From contig DATKQE010000071.1 of assembly GCA_035532935.1 (NCBI GenBank), positions 29,478 through 93,477 on the forward strand: DNA of 64,000 nt. Direction: 5' to 3'. The DNA is from DATJLY01 sp035532935 (GTDB taxonomy: Bacteria > Pseudomonadota > Alphaproteobacteria > ATCC43930 > CGMCC-115725). Under the pieces are notes generated by a model. The model saw nothing but the letters and a program-made list of their open reading frames with translations, was not told where the DNA came from and ran no database searches. Made by a program: the position numbers and the translations under genes. Below, in pieces: positions 26,717 through 36,124 of the stretch. Each line of letters begins with the position of its first letter. The first letter of the stretch is position 1.

Positions 26717-28429
26717 TCACGGCTCCCGCGGCAGCAGCGCCGCCTCGAAGGCGCTGGCGATCGCCTCCTTGCTCTTGCCGGCGCGGCGCGCATCGCCGAT
26801 AGCGATGACGGTCTGTCCCGGACGCGCGAGGGCGCGGAACACCTCGGCGGTGCCTTCCCGCGCGCGATAATAGAACCAGTCGCGGAACCGGTCCGACGCG
26901 AAGAGCCGCTTCAGCCCCGGCCAATGCGCGGCGTCCCGGTCGAGGAGCCACAGCGGCAGCCGCCCGAGCCCGAAGCGATAGCGCGCGCCCGCGGCGATGA
27001 CCACGCGATCGAACGGCGCCAGGACCTGCGGCATGCGCGCAACATCGGTGCGATAGCGGATGCTCACGCCCTTCTGCGCGCAGGTAGCGACGAGCGACGC
27101 GATATAGCGCTCGAAGGAGCGCGGATTGGCCTCGACCTCCTGGAACAGCGGCGCCTTGCCGGCATAGCGGAACGCGCCGCCGGCGCGGTCCTCGCGCTCG
27201 AACACGGTGACGCTGTTGCCCGCGGCGGCGAGCGCGGCATAGCTCAGCCCGGCGGGGCCGGCGCCGATGACGGCGATGCGCGCGCCCGTGACCGGCGCCG
27301 CCGCGAGGAACCGCGTCTCCTTGCCGGCCGCGCCATTGACGACGCAGCCGATGCGGGCGCCGCCGCGCATTTCGTTGATGCAGGTGTTGCAGGCAAGGCA
27401 GCGCCGCGGCGGCTCGCCGCGTCCGAGCTTCGCTGGCCATTCGGGATCGGCGACCAGGCTGCGGCCGAGCGCGATGAAATCGGCCCTGCCGCCGGCGACT
27501 GCCGCTTCGGCATCGTCGGGATCGCCGAGCCGCCCGACGGCGATGATGGGAATCGCCACCTGAGACTTGATCCCGCCGGCGAACTCGATCCACAGCGCGT
27601 CGGGCAGCGCCATCGGCGGGAGCTGCAGCGCCGCCGACGGCAGCGAGCGGTAATGGCCGGCGGCGATGTGCAGCGCATCGGCCCCGGCCGCCGCCGCCCA
27701 GAGCGCGATCTCCTTGCCTTCGGCATAGGGCATGCCGCCGGGGAAATAATCCTCGACCGACAGGCGGTAGATGACCGGCATGCCCGCGACCGCCTCTTTG
27801 ACCGCGCGCAGGATCTCGAGGCCGAAGCGGGCGCGGTTCTCAAGGCTGCCGCCATACTCGTCGGAGCGGCGGTTCTCGAAAGGCGTGTGGAATTGCGAGA
27901 TGAGATAGCCGTGCGCGGCGTGGATCTCGACGCAGTCGAACCCCGCCGTGCGCGCCCGCCGCGCCGCCGCGGCAAAGGCGGTCGTGGTTTCGGCGATGCG
28001 GGCCTTGGTCATCGCCTCGGGCACGATGGTCTCGTCGGTGATCTCGTAGACCGAGTGGGGAATGGCGGACGGCGCGATCGGGGTCTCGCCGCAGATGTCG
28101 CGCCTAGTGTGGCCGCCGGCATGGCCCAACTGGATCGAGGCCTTGGCGCCGCCGTCGTGGATCGCATCGGTCAGGCGGCGCAGCCCGGACAGGAAGCGGT
28201 CGTCGTAGATGCCGAGCTCGTGGCGGCGATGGCGGCCCGCGCGCTCGGGCGATGCCATCTCGCAGGTAATGAGGCCGACGCCGCCGCGCACCCGCGCCAT
28301 GTAGTAGTTGACCGTGTCGTCGGTGACGAAGCCATCGGCATCGGCGGTGCGCGTCGTCATCGGTGGCATGACGATGCGGTTCCTGATCTCGACCGTGCCG
28401 ATCCGCGCCGGCGTGAGGAGGATGTTCAT
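26717..28429 (-). CDS. OYE-type NADH:flavin oxidoreductase with FAD domain (2,4-dienoyl-CoA reductase-like)
   Basis: A 570-residue two-part flavoenzyme. Residues 1-350 are an Old Yellow Enzyme TIM barrel (MPPMTTR; EIHAAHGYLISQFHTPF with the catalytic His-Ala-Ala-His; YGGSLENR). The Cys motif CLACNTC followed by GCVVN is the [4Fe-4S] site linking to the second half, which begins VIGAGPAGLSYA and binds FAD. The C-terminal NAD-binding region seems short compared with classical FadH (about 670 aa). Family members reduce dienoyl-CoA, N-methyl amines or aromatic intermediates. I start at MNILLTP (28429), preceded by purine-rich sequence. Confidence 0.9.
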   Translation of the reverse strand: MNILLTPARIGTVEIRNRIVMPPMTTRTADADGFVTDDTVNYYMARVRGGVGLITCEMASPERAGRHRRHELGIYDDRFLSGLRRLTDAIHDGGAKASIQLGHAGGHTRRDICGETPIAPSAIPHSVYEITDETIVPEAMTKARIAETTTAFAAAARRARTAGFDCVEIHAAHGYLISQFHTPFENRRSDEYGGSLENRARFGLEILRAVKEAVAGMPVIYRLSVEDYFPGGMPYAEGKEIALWAAAAGADALHIAAGHYRSLPSAALQLPPMALPDALWIEFAGGIKSQVAIPIIAVGRLGDPDDAEAAVAGGRADFIALGRSLVADPEWPAKLGRGEPPRRCLACNTCINEMRGGARIGCVVNGAAGKETRFLAAAPVTGARIAVIGAGPAGLSYAALAAAGNSVTVFEREDRAGGAFRYAGKAPLFQEVEANPRSFERYIASLVATCAQKGVSIRYRTDVARMPQVLAPFDRVVIAAGARYRFGLGRLPLWLLDRDAAHWPGLKRLFASDRFRDWFYYRAREGTAEVFRALARPGQTVIAIGDARRAGKSKEAIASAFEAALLPREP

Positions 28430-28516
28430 CGGCGGCAATCTCCCCCACCGGCCGCGCTTTGACAATTCCCTTGCCGCGGCCGCGTGGCAAGCCACGGTCC
28501 TGACCACCCATCGCCC

Positions 28517-28704
28517 GGTTTCACCGATAAGCTCTGCCGGGCGTTACGCGGCTATCGCTCTATCGCCCACGATCGCCGCGGCCATGGCCGTTCGAGCCAG
28601 CCCTGCGGCACGGCAACGACCTCGACACCGATGCCGACGATCTCGCCGAGCTGTTGCAAAAGCTCGATCCCAAGAACGCGGTTCATGTCGGCCACTCCAC
28701 CGGC
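28517..28704 (+). pseudogene. Alpha/beta hydrolase (haloperoxidase-like) remnant
   Basis: On the plus strand the frame reads ALRGYRSIAHDRRGHGRSSQP (split here by the family's typical RRGHGRS). After a frameshift between 28603 and 28609 it reads DTDADDLAELLQKLD and NAVHVGHSTG in a second frame. Together these are the GYRxIAHDRRGHGRSSQP and nucleophile-elbow GHSTG regions of chloroperoxidase-like hydrolases. The rest of the gene on both sides is missing. The relic lies between two minus-strand oxidoreductase genes, inside a 310-base gap. Confidence 0.82.
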
Positions 28705-28739
28705 GACCGCTCGCGTTCCTCAAGGCGTAAGGAGAACGT

Positions 28740-31028
28740 TCATTCCCGGCGTTGCGCCGCAGCGATGAGCCGCCACACCCGGGGCGGCGACAGCGGCAGT
28801 GCCGATGGCTCGACGCCGAGCGTGGCGAGCGCCGCGGCGACGGCATTGGCGATGACGCCGCCCACCGGAATGACGCCACCTTCGCCCGCGCCCTTGGCGC
28901 CCAGCGGATTGTTGGGCGAGGGCTTCTCCTCGAGCGCGATCGCACGGATGCGCGGGAAGTCGTCCGCGGTCGGCATCAGGTAATCGGCGAGCGAGGCGGT
29001 CAGAAGCTGGCCGCCCGCATCGTAGACGAGATGCTCGAGGCAGGCGCCGCCCAGCCCTTGCACGATCGAGCCCATCACCTGCCCGTGCAGCGTCGCCGGA
29101 TTGATGATCCGCCCGACATCCTCGACCGCGACATAGTCGAGCAACTCGATCGCGCCGGTGCGCGGGTCGACGGCGATATGGGCGGCATGCGTGCCATAGG
29201 CATAGGTGCGCTTGTCGCTGGCGAAAGCCGCCTCGGCCGAGACGCCGACCAAATCCGCGACATCGACCGCGGCGCCTTCGTGCATGGCCTTGCCGTCCGC
29301 GAGCGCGACCTCGCGCGGGGCGCAGCCGAGACGCGCGGCCGCCGCCTCGCGCAGCCGGTCCTTGAAGGCGGCGGCGGCGAGCACGATCGCCGAGCCGCCC
29401 ATCACGGTCGAGCGCGAGGCATGCGCGCCGAAGCCCTCGCTCACATAGGCGGTCGAGCCGTGGAACACGCCTTTGATACGGCTCATCGGCACTTCGAGCG
29501 CATCGGCCGCGATCTGGGCGAACACGGTCTCGAGCCCCTGGCCCACCGCTGACGAGCCGACATAAACCGCGATCGCGCCGCCCGCCTCGAGAGCGATGCG
29601 CGCCGTCTCGCGCGGGCCGGTCGCGCCGCCCTCGACATAGCAGCCGATGCCGAGACCGTGATAGCGCCCGTCGATCAGCCGCCCCTGCAGCGCCGCCTTG
29701 TCGCTCCAGCCGAATTCCCTAAGGCAGCGCTCGAACGTGCTGCGGTAGTCGCCGCTGTCGTATTCGCCGCCGCCATAGGGCTCCATCCGCGGATGCGCCC
29801 ACGGCATTTCGGCATCGGCGATGAGATTGCGGCGGCGCAATTCGACGCGGTCGATGCCTAGATCCTTCGCCGCCAGATCGATCAGCCGCTCGCGGAAGAA
29901 ATCCGCCTCGAACCGACCGGGCGCGCGATAGGTCCCGACCGGCGTCTTGTTGGTGGCGGTGAGCGTCGCTTCGACGTGGATGTTGGCGACTCGATAGGGG
30001 CCGGCGATCATCTGCGCGCAATTGCGCGATGCGGTGGCGCCGTTGGTACGGATATAGGCGCCCATGTCGGCATGGAGCCGGCCGCGGATGCCGAGGATCG
30101 TGCCGTCGCGCCGGCAGGCGATCTCGAGCTCGGCATCGAGGTCGCGGGCATGGTTGCTGGCCAGGAAATGCTCGCGCCGGTCCTCGACCCATTTGACCGG
30201 TCGGCCGAAATGGCGGGCGGCGAAGGGGATGAGGAAATCCTCGGGATAGAACTCGCCGCGCACGCCGAAGCCGCCGCCGATGTCGTTTTCGACCATGTCG
30301 ATCGCGTCCTCGCCGAGCCCCATCTGGCGCGCAAGCGCGCGGCGGTTGATGAAGGGGAGCTTGGCGGCGCCCGAGACCGTGAGCCGGCCGCGCGCGGCAT
30401 CCCATTCGGCCAAGAGGCCGCGCGGCTCCATCGTGACGGCGGTATGGCGCTGCACGCTGAAGCGCTCGCGCCGGCGGTAATCGGCCTCGGCGAAGGCCTT
30501 GTCGGCATCGCCCAGTACCGCCGTCAGCACCGCCATGCGGTTGGTGCCGGCGGCCTCGAACAGCAGCAGCGCGTCGCGCGCGGCCTCGTACCGGTCGGCA
30601 AGCGCCGGTAGCGGCTCGATGTCGAGCGCGACGGCATCGGCGCCGTCCTCGGCGAACGAGGCGGACCGGGCCAGCACCACCGCGACGGGTTCGCCGACAT
30701 AGCGCACCCTGTCGCTGGCGATCACCGGTTGCGAGAAGTGATCGACCCCCGGCAGCGCGTGCTCCTGGCGCAGCGGAATGGTGGGGATCGGCACGCCGAT
30801 GTCGCGTGCGGTGAGGACGCCATGCACGCCGGCGATGGCGAGCGCCGCGCGCGCGTCGATCCCGCGCAGGCGCCCGTGCGCGACCGGGCTGCGCACGATC
30901 GCGGCATGGAGCAGGTCCGCGCGCACGAGATCGTCGACATATTCGCCGCGCCCGCGCAGGAAGCGCAGATCCTCGATCCGCTCGACCGGGCTGCCGATGA
31001 AGGTATTGCCTATGCGCAATTGGGCCAT
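28740..31028 (-). CDS. Xanthine dehydrogenase family molybdopterin-binding subunit (CoxL-like)
   Basis: A 762-residue molybdenum hydroxylase large subunit. It begins with the CoxL-like IGSPVERIEDLRFLRGRGEYVDD and has GGFGVRGEFYPED near 280, YRAPGRFEADFF in the Mo-cofactor domain, and the active-site Glu motif GAKGAGEGG near the C-terminus. These enzymes hydroxylate heteroaromatic or aromatic acids, aldehydes or CoA esters using water. The usual 2Fe-2S small subunit and FAD medium subunit genes are not adjacent, and no xdhC-like maturation gene is present. It is seven bases downstream of the HpaB-like gene. Confidence 0.92.
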   Translation of the reverse strand: MAQLRIGNTFIGSPVERIEDLRFLRGRGEYVDDLVRADLLHAAIVRSPVAHGRLRGIDARAALAIAGVHGVLTARDIGVPIPTIPLRQEHALPGVDHFSQPVIASDRVRYVGEPVAVVLARSASFAEDGADAVALDIEPLPALADRYEAARDALLLFEAAGTNRMAVLTAVLGDADKAFAEADYRRRERFSVQRHTAVTMEPRGLLAEWDAARGRLTVSGAAKLPFINRRALARQMGLGEDAIDMVENDIGGGFGVRGEFYPEDFLIPFAARHFGRPVKWVEDRREHFLASNHARDLDAELEIACRRDGTILGIRGRLHADMGAYIRTNGATASRNCAQMIAGPYRVANIHVEATLTATNKTPVGTYRAPGRFEADFFRERLIDLAAKDLGIDRVELRRRNLIADAEMPWAHPRMEPYGGGEYDSGDYRSTFERCLREFGWSDKAALQGRLIDGRYHGLGIGCYVEGGATGPRETARIALEAGGAIAVYVGSSAVGQGLETVFAQIAADALEVPMSRIKGVFHGSTAYVSEGFGAHASRSTVMGGSAIVLAAAAFKDRLREAAAARLGCAPREVALADGKAMHEGAAVDVADLVGVSAEAAFASDKRTYAYGTHAAHIAVDPRTGAIELLDYVAVEDVGRIINPATLHGQVMGSIVQGLGGACLEHLVYDAGGQLLTASLADYLMPTADDFPRIRAIALEEKPSPNNPLGAKGAGEGGVIPVGGVIANAVAAALATLGVEPSALPLSPPRVWRLIAAAQRRE

Positions 31029-31035
31029 ATCGGAC

Positions 31036-32475
31036 TCACGCCTCGGGCACGCCGTAGCTCGCGAGGAGTTCGTCGGCGTATTGGTGGAACGCGTCCCATG
31101 GCGCCTCGCGGTAATTGTGGTTGCGGACGATGAACGAGGCGCCGGCATAGAATTTTTCGTATTGCTGGTGGCGCCCGGCGAACTCCGAGCCGACCAGGTC
31201 CCAGACCAGCTTGAACAGCTTGATCCGGTCGAGCGCCGGCAGTTGCGGCGTCTCCCAATAGGTCTCGAACAGGCGCTTCAGCGCGGGATCGTGCATCACG
31301 CTGACGCTCGCCGGCATCTGGAACACGCCGCCGCCCGACAGCTCGCGCAGGATGTCGATGAGCGGCGAATACATCTCGGTGCACCAATTGAGCGCCGCAT
31401 ACATGTGGCGGCGATTGAAGGTGGCAAAGCCGTCGGGCCAGGCTTCCCACGCTTCGATCTGGCCGTGGATCATGCCGCCGAGCGTCGCTTCGAGCGCGGC
31501 CAGCCGGCCCAGCAGTTCGCGCACCGCCGGCACCTGGTCCGCGCCGGTCGATTGCGCGACCCGGCTGGCAAGGCCGACGATGAGCCGCAGCTTCGACCAG
31601 AAGCGCACGTTCGACTGGTGATTGCCATAGCAATGGGCGGGCGTGCGGATATAGATCTCGCGCGCGAGCACGGCGTCGTCCATAACGAAAACGCGCTCCC
31701 ACGGCACCTTGACGTTGTCGCACATCACCATGCTGTCGGTCTCGTCGAAGCGCCAGGCGAGCGGGCTGTCGAATTCGTTGCGCGCGGGCAATGCCTGGCG
31801 CGACCACAGCGTCAGGCCCTTGGCATTGCACGGCACGGCGCAGGTCACCGCCTGCTTGATCTGGTCGGGCGCGAGCGGGATCAGATTGCCGATCCATACC
31901 TCGTCGGCGAAGATCGCGGCCGTCGCCAGCATCTTCATGCCCGAGATCACCACGCCGTCATCGTCCTCGCGCACGACCTGGAGCGTCGGCACCGGGATGT
32001 TGCGCTTCTGATAGAATTCGGGATTGCGCGCGGCCTGCGGCGGCACCACGGCATAGGCCGCGTAGATGTCGTTGTCGCGCATATGGCGGTAATAGGCGAG
32101 CAGGTTCTCGGCATAGCGCCCGAACACCGCCGGATTGGTCGCCATGCCGGTGACGAAGCTCGCGACGTGATCGGGCGAGCGGCCGAGCATGCCATAGGTC
32201 ATGTCGGCGATCGCCCGATGCGCCCGCATGCGCCGGCGCAGATCGTCCTGCGAGCGCGCCATGAGGAAATACATGCTGTGGCGCTCGCCGCCCTCGGCAA
32301 AGGACATCGCCGCTGCGTGGGCGGGATCGGCCTTCATGTCGTAGATCGCCGCCACCGTGCCGGCGGCGTGGCGGAACAGGGGATGCGATGTCACGTCGTC
32401 GATGCGCTCGTCGCCGACATAGACCACGCGACCGTCGCGCAAGCGTTCCAAATGCTCCTTGCCTGACCGCAGCAT
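31036..32475 (-). CDS. 4-hydroxyphenylacetate 3-monooxygenase (HpaB) family flavin-dependent hydroxylase
   Basis: A 479-residue protein of the HpaB/4-hydroxybutyryl-CoA dehydratase superfamily (acyl-CoA-dehydrogenase-like fold). Segments RSPDHVASFVTGM near 115, GNHQSNVRFWSKLRL, VKVPWERVFV and the C-terminal HQQYEKFYAGASF are typical of the FADH2-using monooxygenases. The Cys/His iron-sulfur ligands of the dehydratase are not evident, so hydroxylase is preferred. No HpaC reductase is adjacent. The ATG at 32475 has GGAGGTGG upstream; longer frames to 32613 add an unrelated Gly/Pro-rich tail. Confidence 0.87.
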   Translation of the reverse strand: MLRSGKEHLERLRDGRVVYVGDERIDDVTSHPLFRHAAGTVAAIYDMKADPAHAAAMSFAEGGERHSMYFLMARSQDDLRRRMRAHRAIADMTYGMLGRSPDHVASFVTGMATNPAVFGRYAENLLAYYRHMRDNDIYAAYAVVPPQAARNPEFYQKRNIPVPTLQVVREDDDGVVISGMKMLATAAIFADEVWIGNLIPLAPDQIKQAVTCAVPCNAKGLTLWSRQALPARNEFDSPLAWRFDETDSMVMCDNVKVPWERVFVMDDAVLAREIYIRTPAHCYGNHQSNVRFWSKLRLIVGLASRVAQSTGADQVPAVRELLGRLAALEATLGGMIHGQIEAWEAWPDGFATFNRRHMYAALNWCTEMYSPLIDILRELSGGGVFQMPASVSVMHDPALKRLFETYWETPQLPALDRIKLFKLVWDLVGSEFAGRHQQYEKFYAGASFIVRNHNYREAPWDAFHQYADELLASYGVPEA

Positions 32476-32551
32476 TATCTGGCCACCTCCAGCCGGCGAT
32501 GGTGCGCCCGTGCTCCGCGCTTGTCCAGCGAGCGGCGGTTCGGAACGCCCA

Positions 32552-32860
32552 TCAATCCGGCTTTCGCGTCCGGCGGCCCAATCCTCCGGCCGCCATGAAG
32601 CCGCAAAACGCAATGACCAAAATCAGCCCGAAATCGATGCGAAAAAGCCAGATGACGGTCTCATGCCCCTGCGGCGTTACATAGACGGTCCCACCCTTCC
32701 CGGCATAGGGCACGGTCCACCCACGGGCCGGGTCAGGTTCGTGCGGCCGCGTCGCATAGGTGTTTTGCAGGACGTTCAAATAGATCCAGATGGGAATCAG
32801 CAGCGCCGCAGCGAATGCTGCGCCGAACCAGTATGCGCGCCGATTTTTCCGCATGATCAT
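32552..32860 (-). CDS. Small two-helix membrane protein, unknown function
   Basis: A 102-residue protein. A hydrophobic helix at about 11-29 (GAAFAAALLIPIWIYLNV), a periplasmic-like stretch of 40 residues (RGWTVPYAGKGGTVYVTPQG) and a second helix at about 70-92 (LFRIDFGLILVIAFCGFMA) give an in-out-in topology. It starts directly after the cupin stop codon, within the catabolic operon. I do not recognise a family. Confidence 0.65.
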   Translation of the reverse strand: MIMRKNRRAYWFGAAFAAALLIPIWIYLNVLQNTYATRPHEPDPARGWTVPYAGKGGTVYVTPQGHETVIWLFRIDFGLILVIAFCGFMAAGGLGRRTRKPD

Positions 32861-33580
32861 CTATTCGTCGTAGTGCGTGCGAAAGGCGCCCGGGACATGG
32901 AGCTCGAGAAAGCTCAGCGGATTGCCGTCGGCGCTGCGCAAGCCATGACTGTCCTCGATCGGGAAGAATGCCGCCTCGCCGCGGCCCAGCACCCGTTCCT
33001 GGCCGTCGATCAGGAACCTGACCTTGCCGGAGAGGATCACGAACATGCTTTCGGCATTGGGATGGTGATGCTTCCTGGTCAGAGTCTCGCCGGTATAGCG
33101 CACGATCATCGCATGGCCGCGCTCGGAGCCCGCGGCGAGTTCTTTGTTGGCGAGATAGGTCCGGCGCTTCTTCTCGGCGGGAAGATCGACGATCGGCAGG
33201 TCGGCGACGGCCATGGTTTTGACGCCGCCGCGGAAGCCTGCGCCGGTGCGGCCAGCGCCGGGCGGCGGCACGGTGATGCTCAGCACCTCGGCCGCACCGC
33301 CGCTGAGGGCGAAGGATTTTCCCTCCTCGATGATCGCCCAGTCATCGGGACGAAGCGCGGCGGCCCTGCCGTCGCAGTCGAGCCGCGTCGCGCCCGAGAG
33401 CACATAGAGGTACAGGTCCGAGCCCGCCGGCACGGCGCCGTCATAGCGCCCTTCGGCTGCGAGCCGGATCGACGACGCCATCATTTCGGTGGCGTCGACG
33501 CGGCCGAGCAGGGGCGCGACCGCGGCGCCAGGGCCGTGGCTTTGCGCTTCCGCCGCGCCGAAATCGATGATCTTGCCCAT
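32861..33580 (-). CDS. Bicupin domain protein
   Basis: A 239-residue protein with two cupin barrels. The first (about 48-92) lacks metal-binding His residues. The second starts RKHHHPNAESMFVILSGKVRFL and ends FFPIEDSHGLRS, with the His triplet and Glu that bind metal. Fits a dioxygenase, an isomerase or a regulatory cupin; the second domain is the functional one. I start at MGKIIDFG (33580), which follows AGGAGAC. The gene abuts the small membrane protein gene downstream and the dienelactone hydrolase gene 13 bases upstream. Confidence 0.8.
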   Translation of the reverse strand: MGKIIDFGAAEAQSHGPGAAVAPLLGRVDATEMMASSIRLAAEGRYDGAVPAGSDLYLYVLSGATRLDCDGRAAALRPDDWAIIEEGKSFALSGGAAEVLSITVPPPGAGRTGAGFRGGVKTMAVADLPIVDLPAEKKRRTYLANKELAAGSERGHAMIVRYTGETLTRKHHHPNAESMFVILSGKVRFLIDGQERVLGRGEAAFFPIEDSHGLRSADGNPLSFLELHVPGAFRTHYDE

Positions 33581-33593
33581 GCAGCGTCTCCTG

Positions 33594-34301
33594 TCAGCCG
33601 AGCCGATCGAGCAGCGCATCCATGCGCCGGGCTGCAAGCGCCGCCGCGGCCGCCTCGAAGGTCGGCCGGACCGGATTGAAGAAGGAATGGCCGGCGCCGG
33701 GATAGCGATGGACCTCGATCGCGGGGTTGGCGGCGACGCCTTGCGCGACCGCGTCGATCTCGCGCTGCGGCACGTGCGCGTCGGCAAGGCCGTAATGCAG
33801 TTGCACCGGACAGGCGATCCGCGGCACCACATCGAGGCGGCCGGCGATGCCGAGCGCATAGAATGCGATCGCCGCGTCGATGTCGGTGCCCGCGGCGGCG
33901 AGAAAGGCGAGCGTGCCGTTCACGCAGAAGCCGAGCGCCGCAACCTTGCCGTTGCACCCGGGCGAGCGGCGCAGCCAGGCGATGGCGCCGCGCAAATCCG
34001 CGACCGCGGCATCGGAATCGAAGGCGCGGGCGCGCGCCCAGGCTTCGTCGTGCGGACCGTCATAGGAAAAGACGACGTCCGGCTCCGACCGCCAGAACAG
34101 ATTGGGGACGAGCGCGCAACGGCCGCGTGCCGCCTGTTCGGCGGCGAGGCGCCGGAACACCGGTCCGGGGCCGAACATGTCGTGGAGGATGAGAAGGCCG
34201 GCGCCGCGTCCCGAATCGGGGCGCGCGTGCCAGGCCTCGAACCGGCGTGCGCCGGCGCCGGCGAGCGTCACGCTTTCGCCGCCGGCGCCGCTCGCGGTCA
34301 T
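33594..34301 (-). CDS. Dienelactone hydrolase family protein
   Basis: A 235-residue alpha/beta hydrolase of the DLH family. The nucleophile motif GFCVNG (catalytic Cys) lies near 133-138, the Asp is in YGLADAHVP and the His in PGAGHSFFN, so the Cys-Asp-His triad is intact. Classical members open dienelactones formed in chlorocatechol and protoanemonin pathways. The ATG at 34301 overlaps the UbiD stop codon (ATGA), so it is coupled to that gene. Confidence 0.9.
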   Translation of the reverse strand: MTASGAGGESVTLAGAGARRFEAWHARPDSGRGAGLLILHDMFGPGPVFRRLAAEQAARGRCALVPNLFWRSEPDVVFSYDGPHDEAWARARAFDSDAAVADLRGAIAWLRRSPGCNGKVAALGFCVNGTLAFLAAAGTDIDAAIAFYALGIAGRLDVVPRIACPVQLHYGLADAHVPQREIDAVAQGVAANPAIEVHRYPGAGHSFFNPVRPTFEAAAAALAARRMDALLDRLG

Positions 34302-35986
34302 TCGTCGATCGGCTGATTCATCGCGACGTCGCTGCGCCGCTGCTGGCGCAGGCGTTCGCCGAGCGCGAAGGACTCGCCCGCGGTCGCGAGCCGCGCCTGT
34401 TCCTCGAGATGCTCGGGCCAGAATCCCAGCGAATAGCCGTGCCAAGGCGGCTGCGGCGTGAAGTCGGGCAGGCCGAGCTCGCGCCAGATCTCGCGCGCAC
34501 GCTCCATGAACTCGCGCTTGGGCAGCGCCACCGGCGGCACCTTGTCCTTGAGCGTCGCATCGATCAGCACCGAGGCGGTCTCGCCGTTATCGCGCGAGAA
34601 GCGCGGCCCGTGGCCGGGGTCCTTGCGGTCGAGAATGCGGATGTCGTGCTGCGCCTGGGCGCGATAGCACACCGCCCACCAGATCGCGTCGCTGTTCTCG
34701 GGATCGATGTCGTCATTGACCGCGATCACCCAGCGCCCGGCGAAGCGGTGGACCTGCGAGGCGGCATAGAGCGCGCGCCACACCTCGGTCGCCGGCATGG
34801 CGCGATCGACGATGAGGACGATGAGCGCGACCACGCTGGTGAGCGGCTCGTGCATCGACACGCGCTTGATGCCGCGGATGCCGAGCCCGCGCTGCAAATG
34901 GTCCAGCACCATGGGCTCGTAGGCGACGCGCTTGATCGTGCTCGATTCGCTCGGCGTCACCTGGCTGATGAACGAGGTCAGCACCGGATCGCGCCGGCGG
35001 GTGATCGCGGTCACCTCCATGAAGGCGTTGTATTCGCTGAGATTGACATAGCCGTGCGATTCGCCGAACGGCGCCTCGGGCTCGAGCAACTCGGTGTCGA
35101 TATAGCCTTCGATCACCCATTCCGCCTCGGCCGGCACCAGGAGATCGACCGTCTTGGCCGGCGTGACCCGGAGCGGCGCGCCCGCGAGCGCGCCCGCCAC
35201 GGCCAGCTCGTCCAGATCCTCCGGCACTTTCTGCACCGCGGTGTAGGAGACCACCGGCGGACAGCCGGCGACGATCGCCGTCGGCATCTTCTGGCGGCGC
35301 TCCTTGTATTTGAGCCAGTGGAGATAGATCCCGGCGCGCTGCTCGATCGAGGGATTCATGCCGACGCGCAGCACATCCTTCACTTGGCCGCGGTAATTGC
35401 CGAGATTCTGGATGCCGGTGTCGGGGTCCTTGGTGATGAAATGGCCGGCGCTGAAATAGGCGCCGTTGTCCCAGCCGGGGGTCGAGATCGGCACCGGCAG
35501 GCCATCGAGCGCCGCCCCCGGCGCCTTCAACGCGTCGCCCGTCACCACGATATCGTGGCAGACGGCATCGGTGACGATGACGGGCGCGATCGGCGTCGCC
35601 ATGGCGCGGACCCAGGCAGCGCCGATCTCGGCCAGCGGGACGCCCATGCCGAGCGAATAGATCTCGCGGTTGCCGGCGAGCCCGGCGACGAGCGTGGCGC
35701 CGAGATATTGCCGGCCCTTGGCATCGATGGGCCGGGTGAAGAGGAACGCCTTGCGCTGCGGCTCCGGCAGTCCGCCGCGGAACTGCCAGCGCACCAGCGG
35801 GTGCATCTCGGTGTCCTTGTTGATCGGCCGATCGACCCAGAACAGCCGTCCGCGCTCCGCCAGGCTCAGGATGTGGCGGTGCAGGTCCGGATAGGGGAGC
35901 GCTTGCGTGCGCGGGTCGGCATAGCGCGCGCGCAGCCGGTCGATCTCCTGCGGCGATGACGCGAGAATCTGGTCGGCCGAGTCCAT
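34298..35986 (-). CDS. UbiD family (de)carboxylase
   Basis: A 562-residue UbiD-family protein. N194-LGNY-R199 and E304-APFG-E309 are intact, with a YLHWL segment in place of the metal-ligand region. It shares WVDRPINKDTE, VRWQFRGGL, PVPISTPGWDN and PWHGYSLGFW with the UbiD protein at 20968, so these two belong to one subfamily. It is first in a seven-gene minus-strand cluster (UbiD, DLH, cupin, membrane protein, HpaB-like, Mo-hydroxylase, OYE). The N-terminal 30 residues before the family's YPDLHRH start appear to be an extension; a later start is possible. Confidence 0.92.
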   Translation of the reverse strand: MDSADQILASSPQEIDRLRARYADPRTQALPYPDLHRHILSLAERGRLFWVDRPINKDTEMHPLVRWQFRGGLPEPQRKAFLFTRPIDAKGRQYLGATLVAGLAGNREIYSLGMGVPLAEIGAAWVRAMATPIAPVIVTDAVCHDIVVTGDALKAPGAALDGLPVPISTPGWDNGAYFSAGHFITKDPDTGIQNLGNYRGQVKDVLRVGMNPSIEQRAGIYLHWLKYKERRQKMPTAIVAGCPPVVSYTAVQKVPEDLDELAVAGALAGAPLRVTPAKTVDLLVPAEAEWVIEGYIDTELLEPEAPFGESHGYVNLSEYNAFMEVTAITRRRDPVLTSFISQVTPSESSTIKRVAYEPMVLDHLQRGLGIRGIKRVSMHEPLTSVVALIVLIVDRAMPATEVWRALYAASQVHRFAGRWVIAVNDDIDPENSDAIWWAVCYRAQAQHDIRILDRKDPGHGPRFSRDNGETASVLIDATLKDKVPPVALPKREFMERAREIWRELGLPDFTPQPPWHGYSLGFWPEHLEEQARLATAGESFALGERLRQQRRSDVAMNQPIDE

Positions 35987-36016
35987 CCGTCGCTCCTTCG
36001 TACCCGCGCGCGCTGA

Positions 36017-36046
36017 AACCTAAGCGCCCGCTCGCCGCCGCGTCAA
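36017..36046 (-). promoter_or_regulatory. Putative promoter for the UbiD-DLH cluster
   Basis: On the minus strand TTGACG (36046-36041), an 18-base spacer and TAGGTT (36022-36017) lie 30 bases upstream of the UbiD start at 35986. Confidence 0.4.
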
Positions 36047-36067
36047 TGCGGTCGCCGCGCGTCCGGT

Positions 36068-36096
36068 TTGACAATGATCCGCCGCTTGGGTATCCG
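36068..36096 (+). promoter_or_regulatory. Putative promoter for the Cys-rich protein and tandem UbiD genes
   Basis: TTGACA (36068-36073), a 17-base spacer and TATCCG (36091-36096), 29 bases before the ATG at 36125. It is divergent from the minus-strand promoter at 36017-36046, with 21 bases between the two -35 boxes. Confidence 0.5.
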
Positions 36097-36124
36097 GAGC
36101 CGATCCGAGAGAGCCCCCTGGCCA

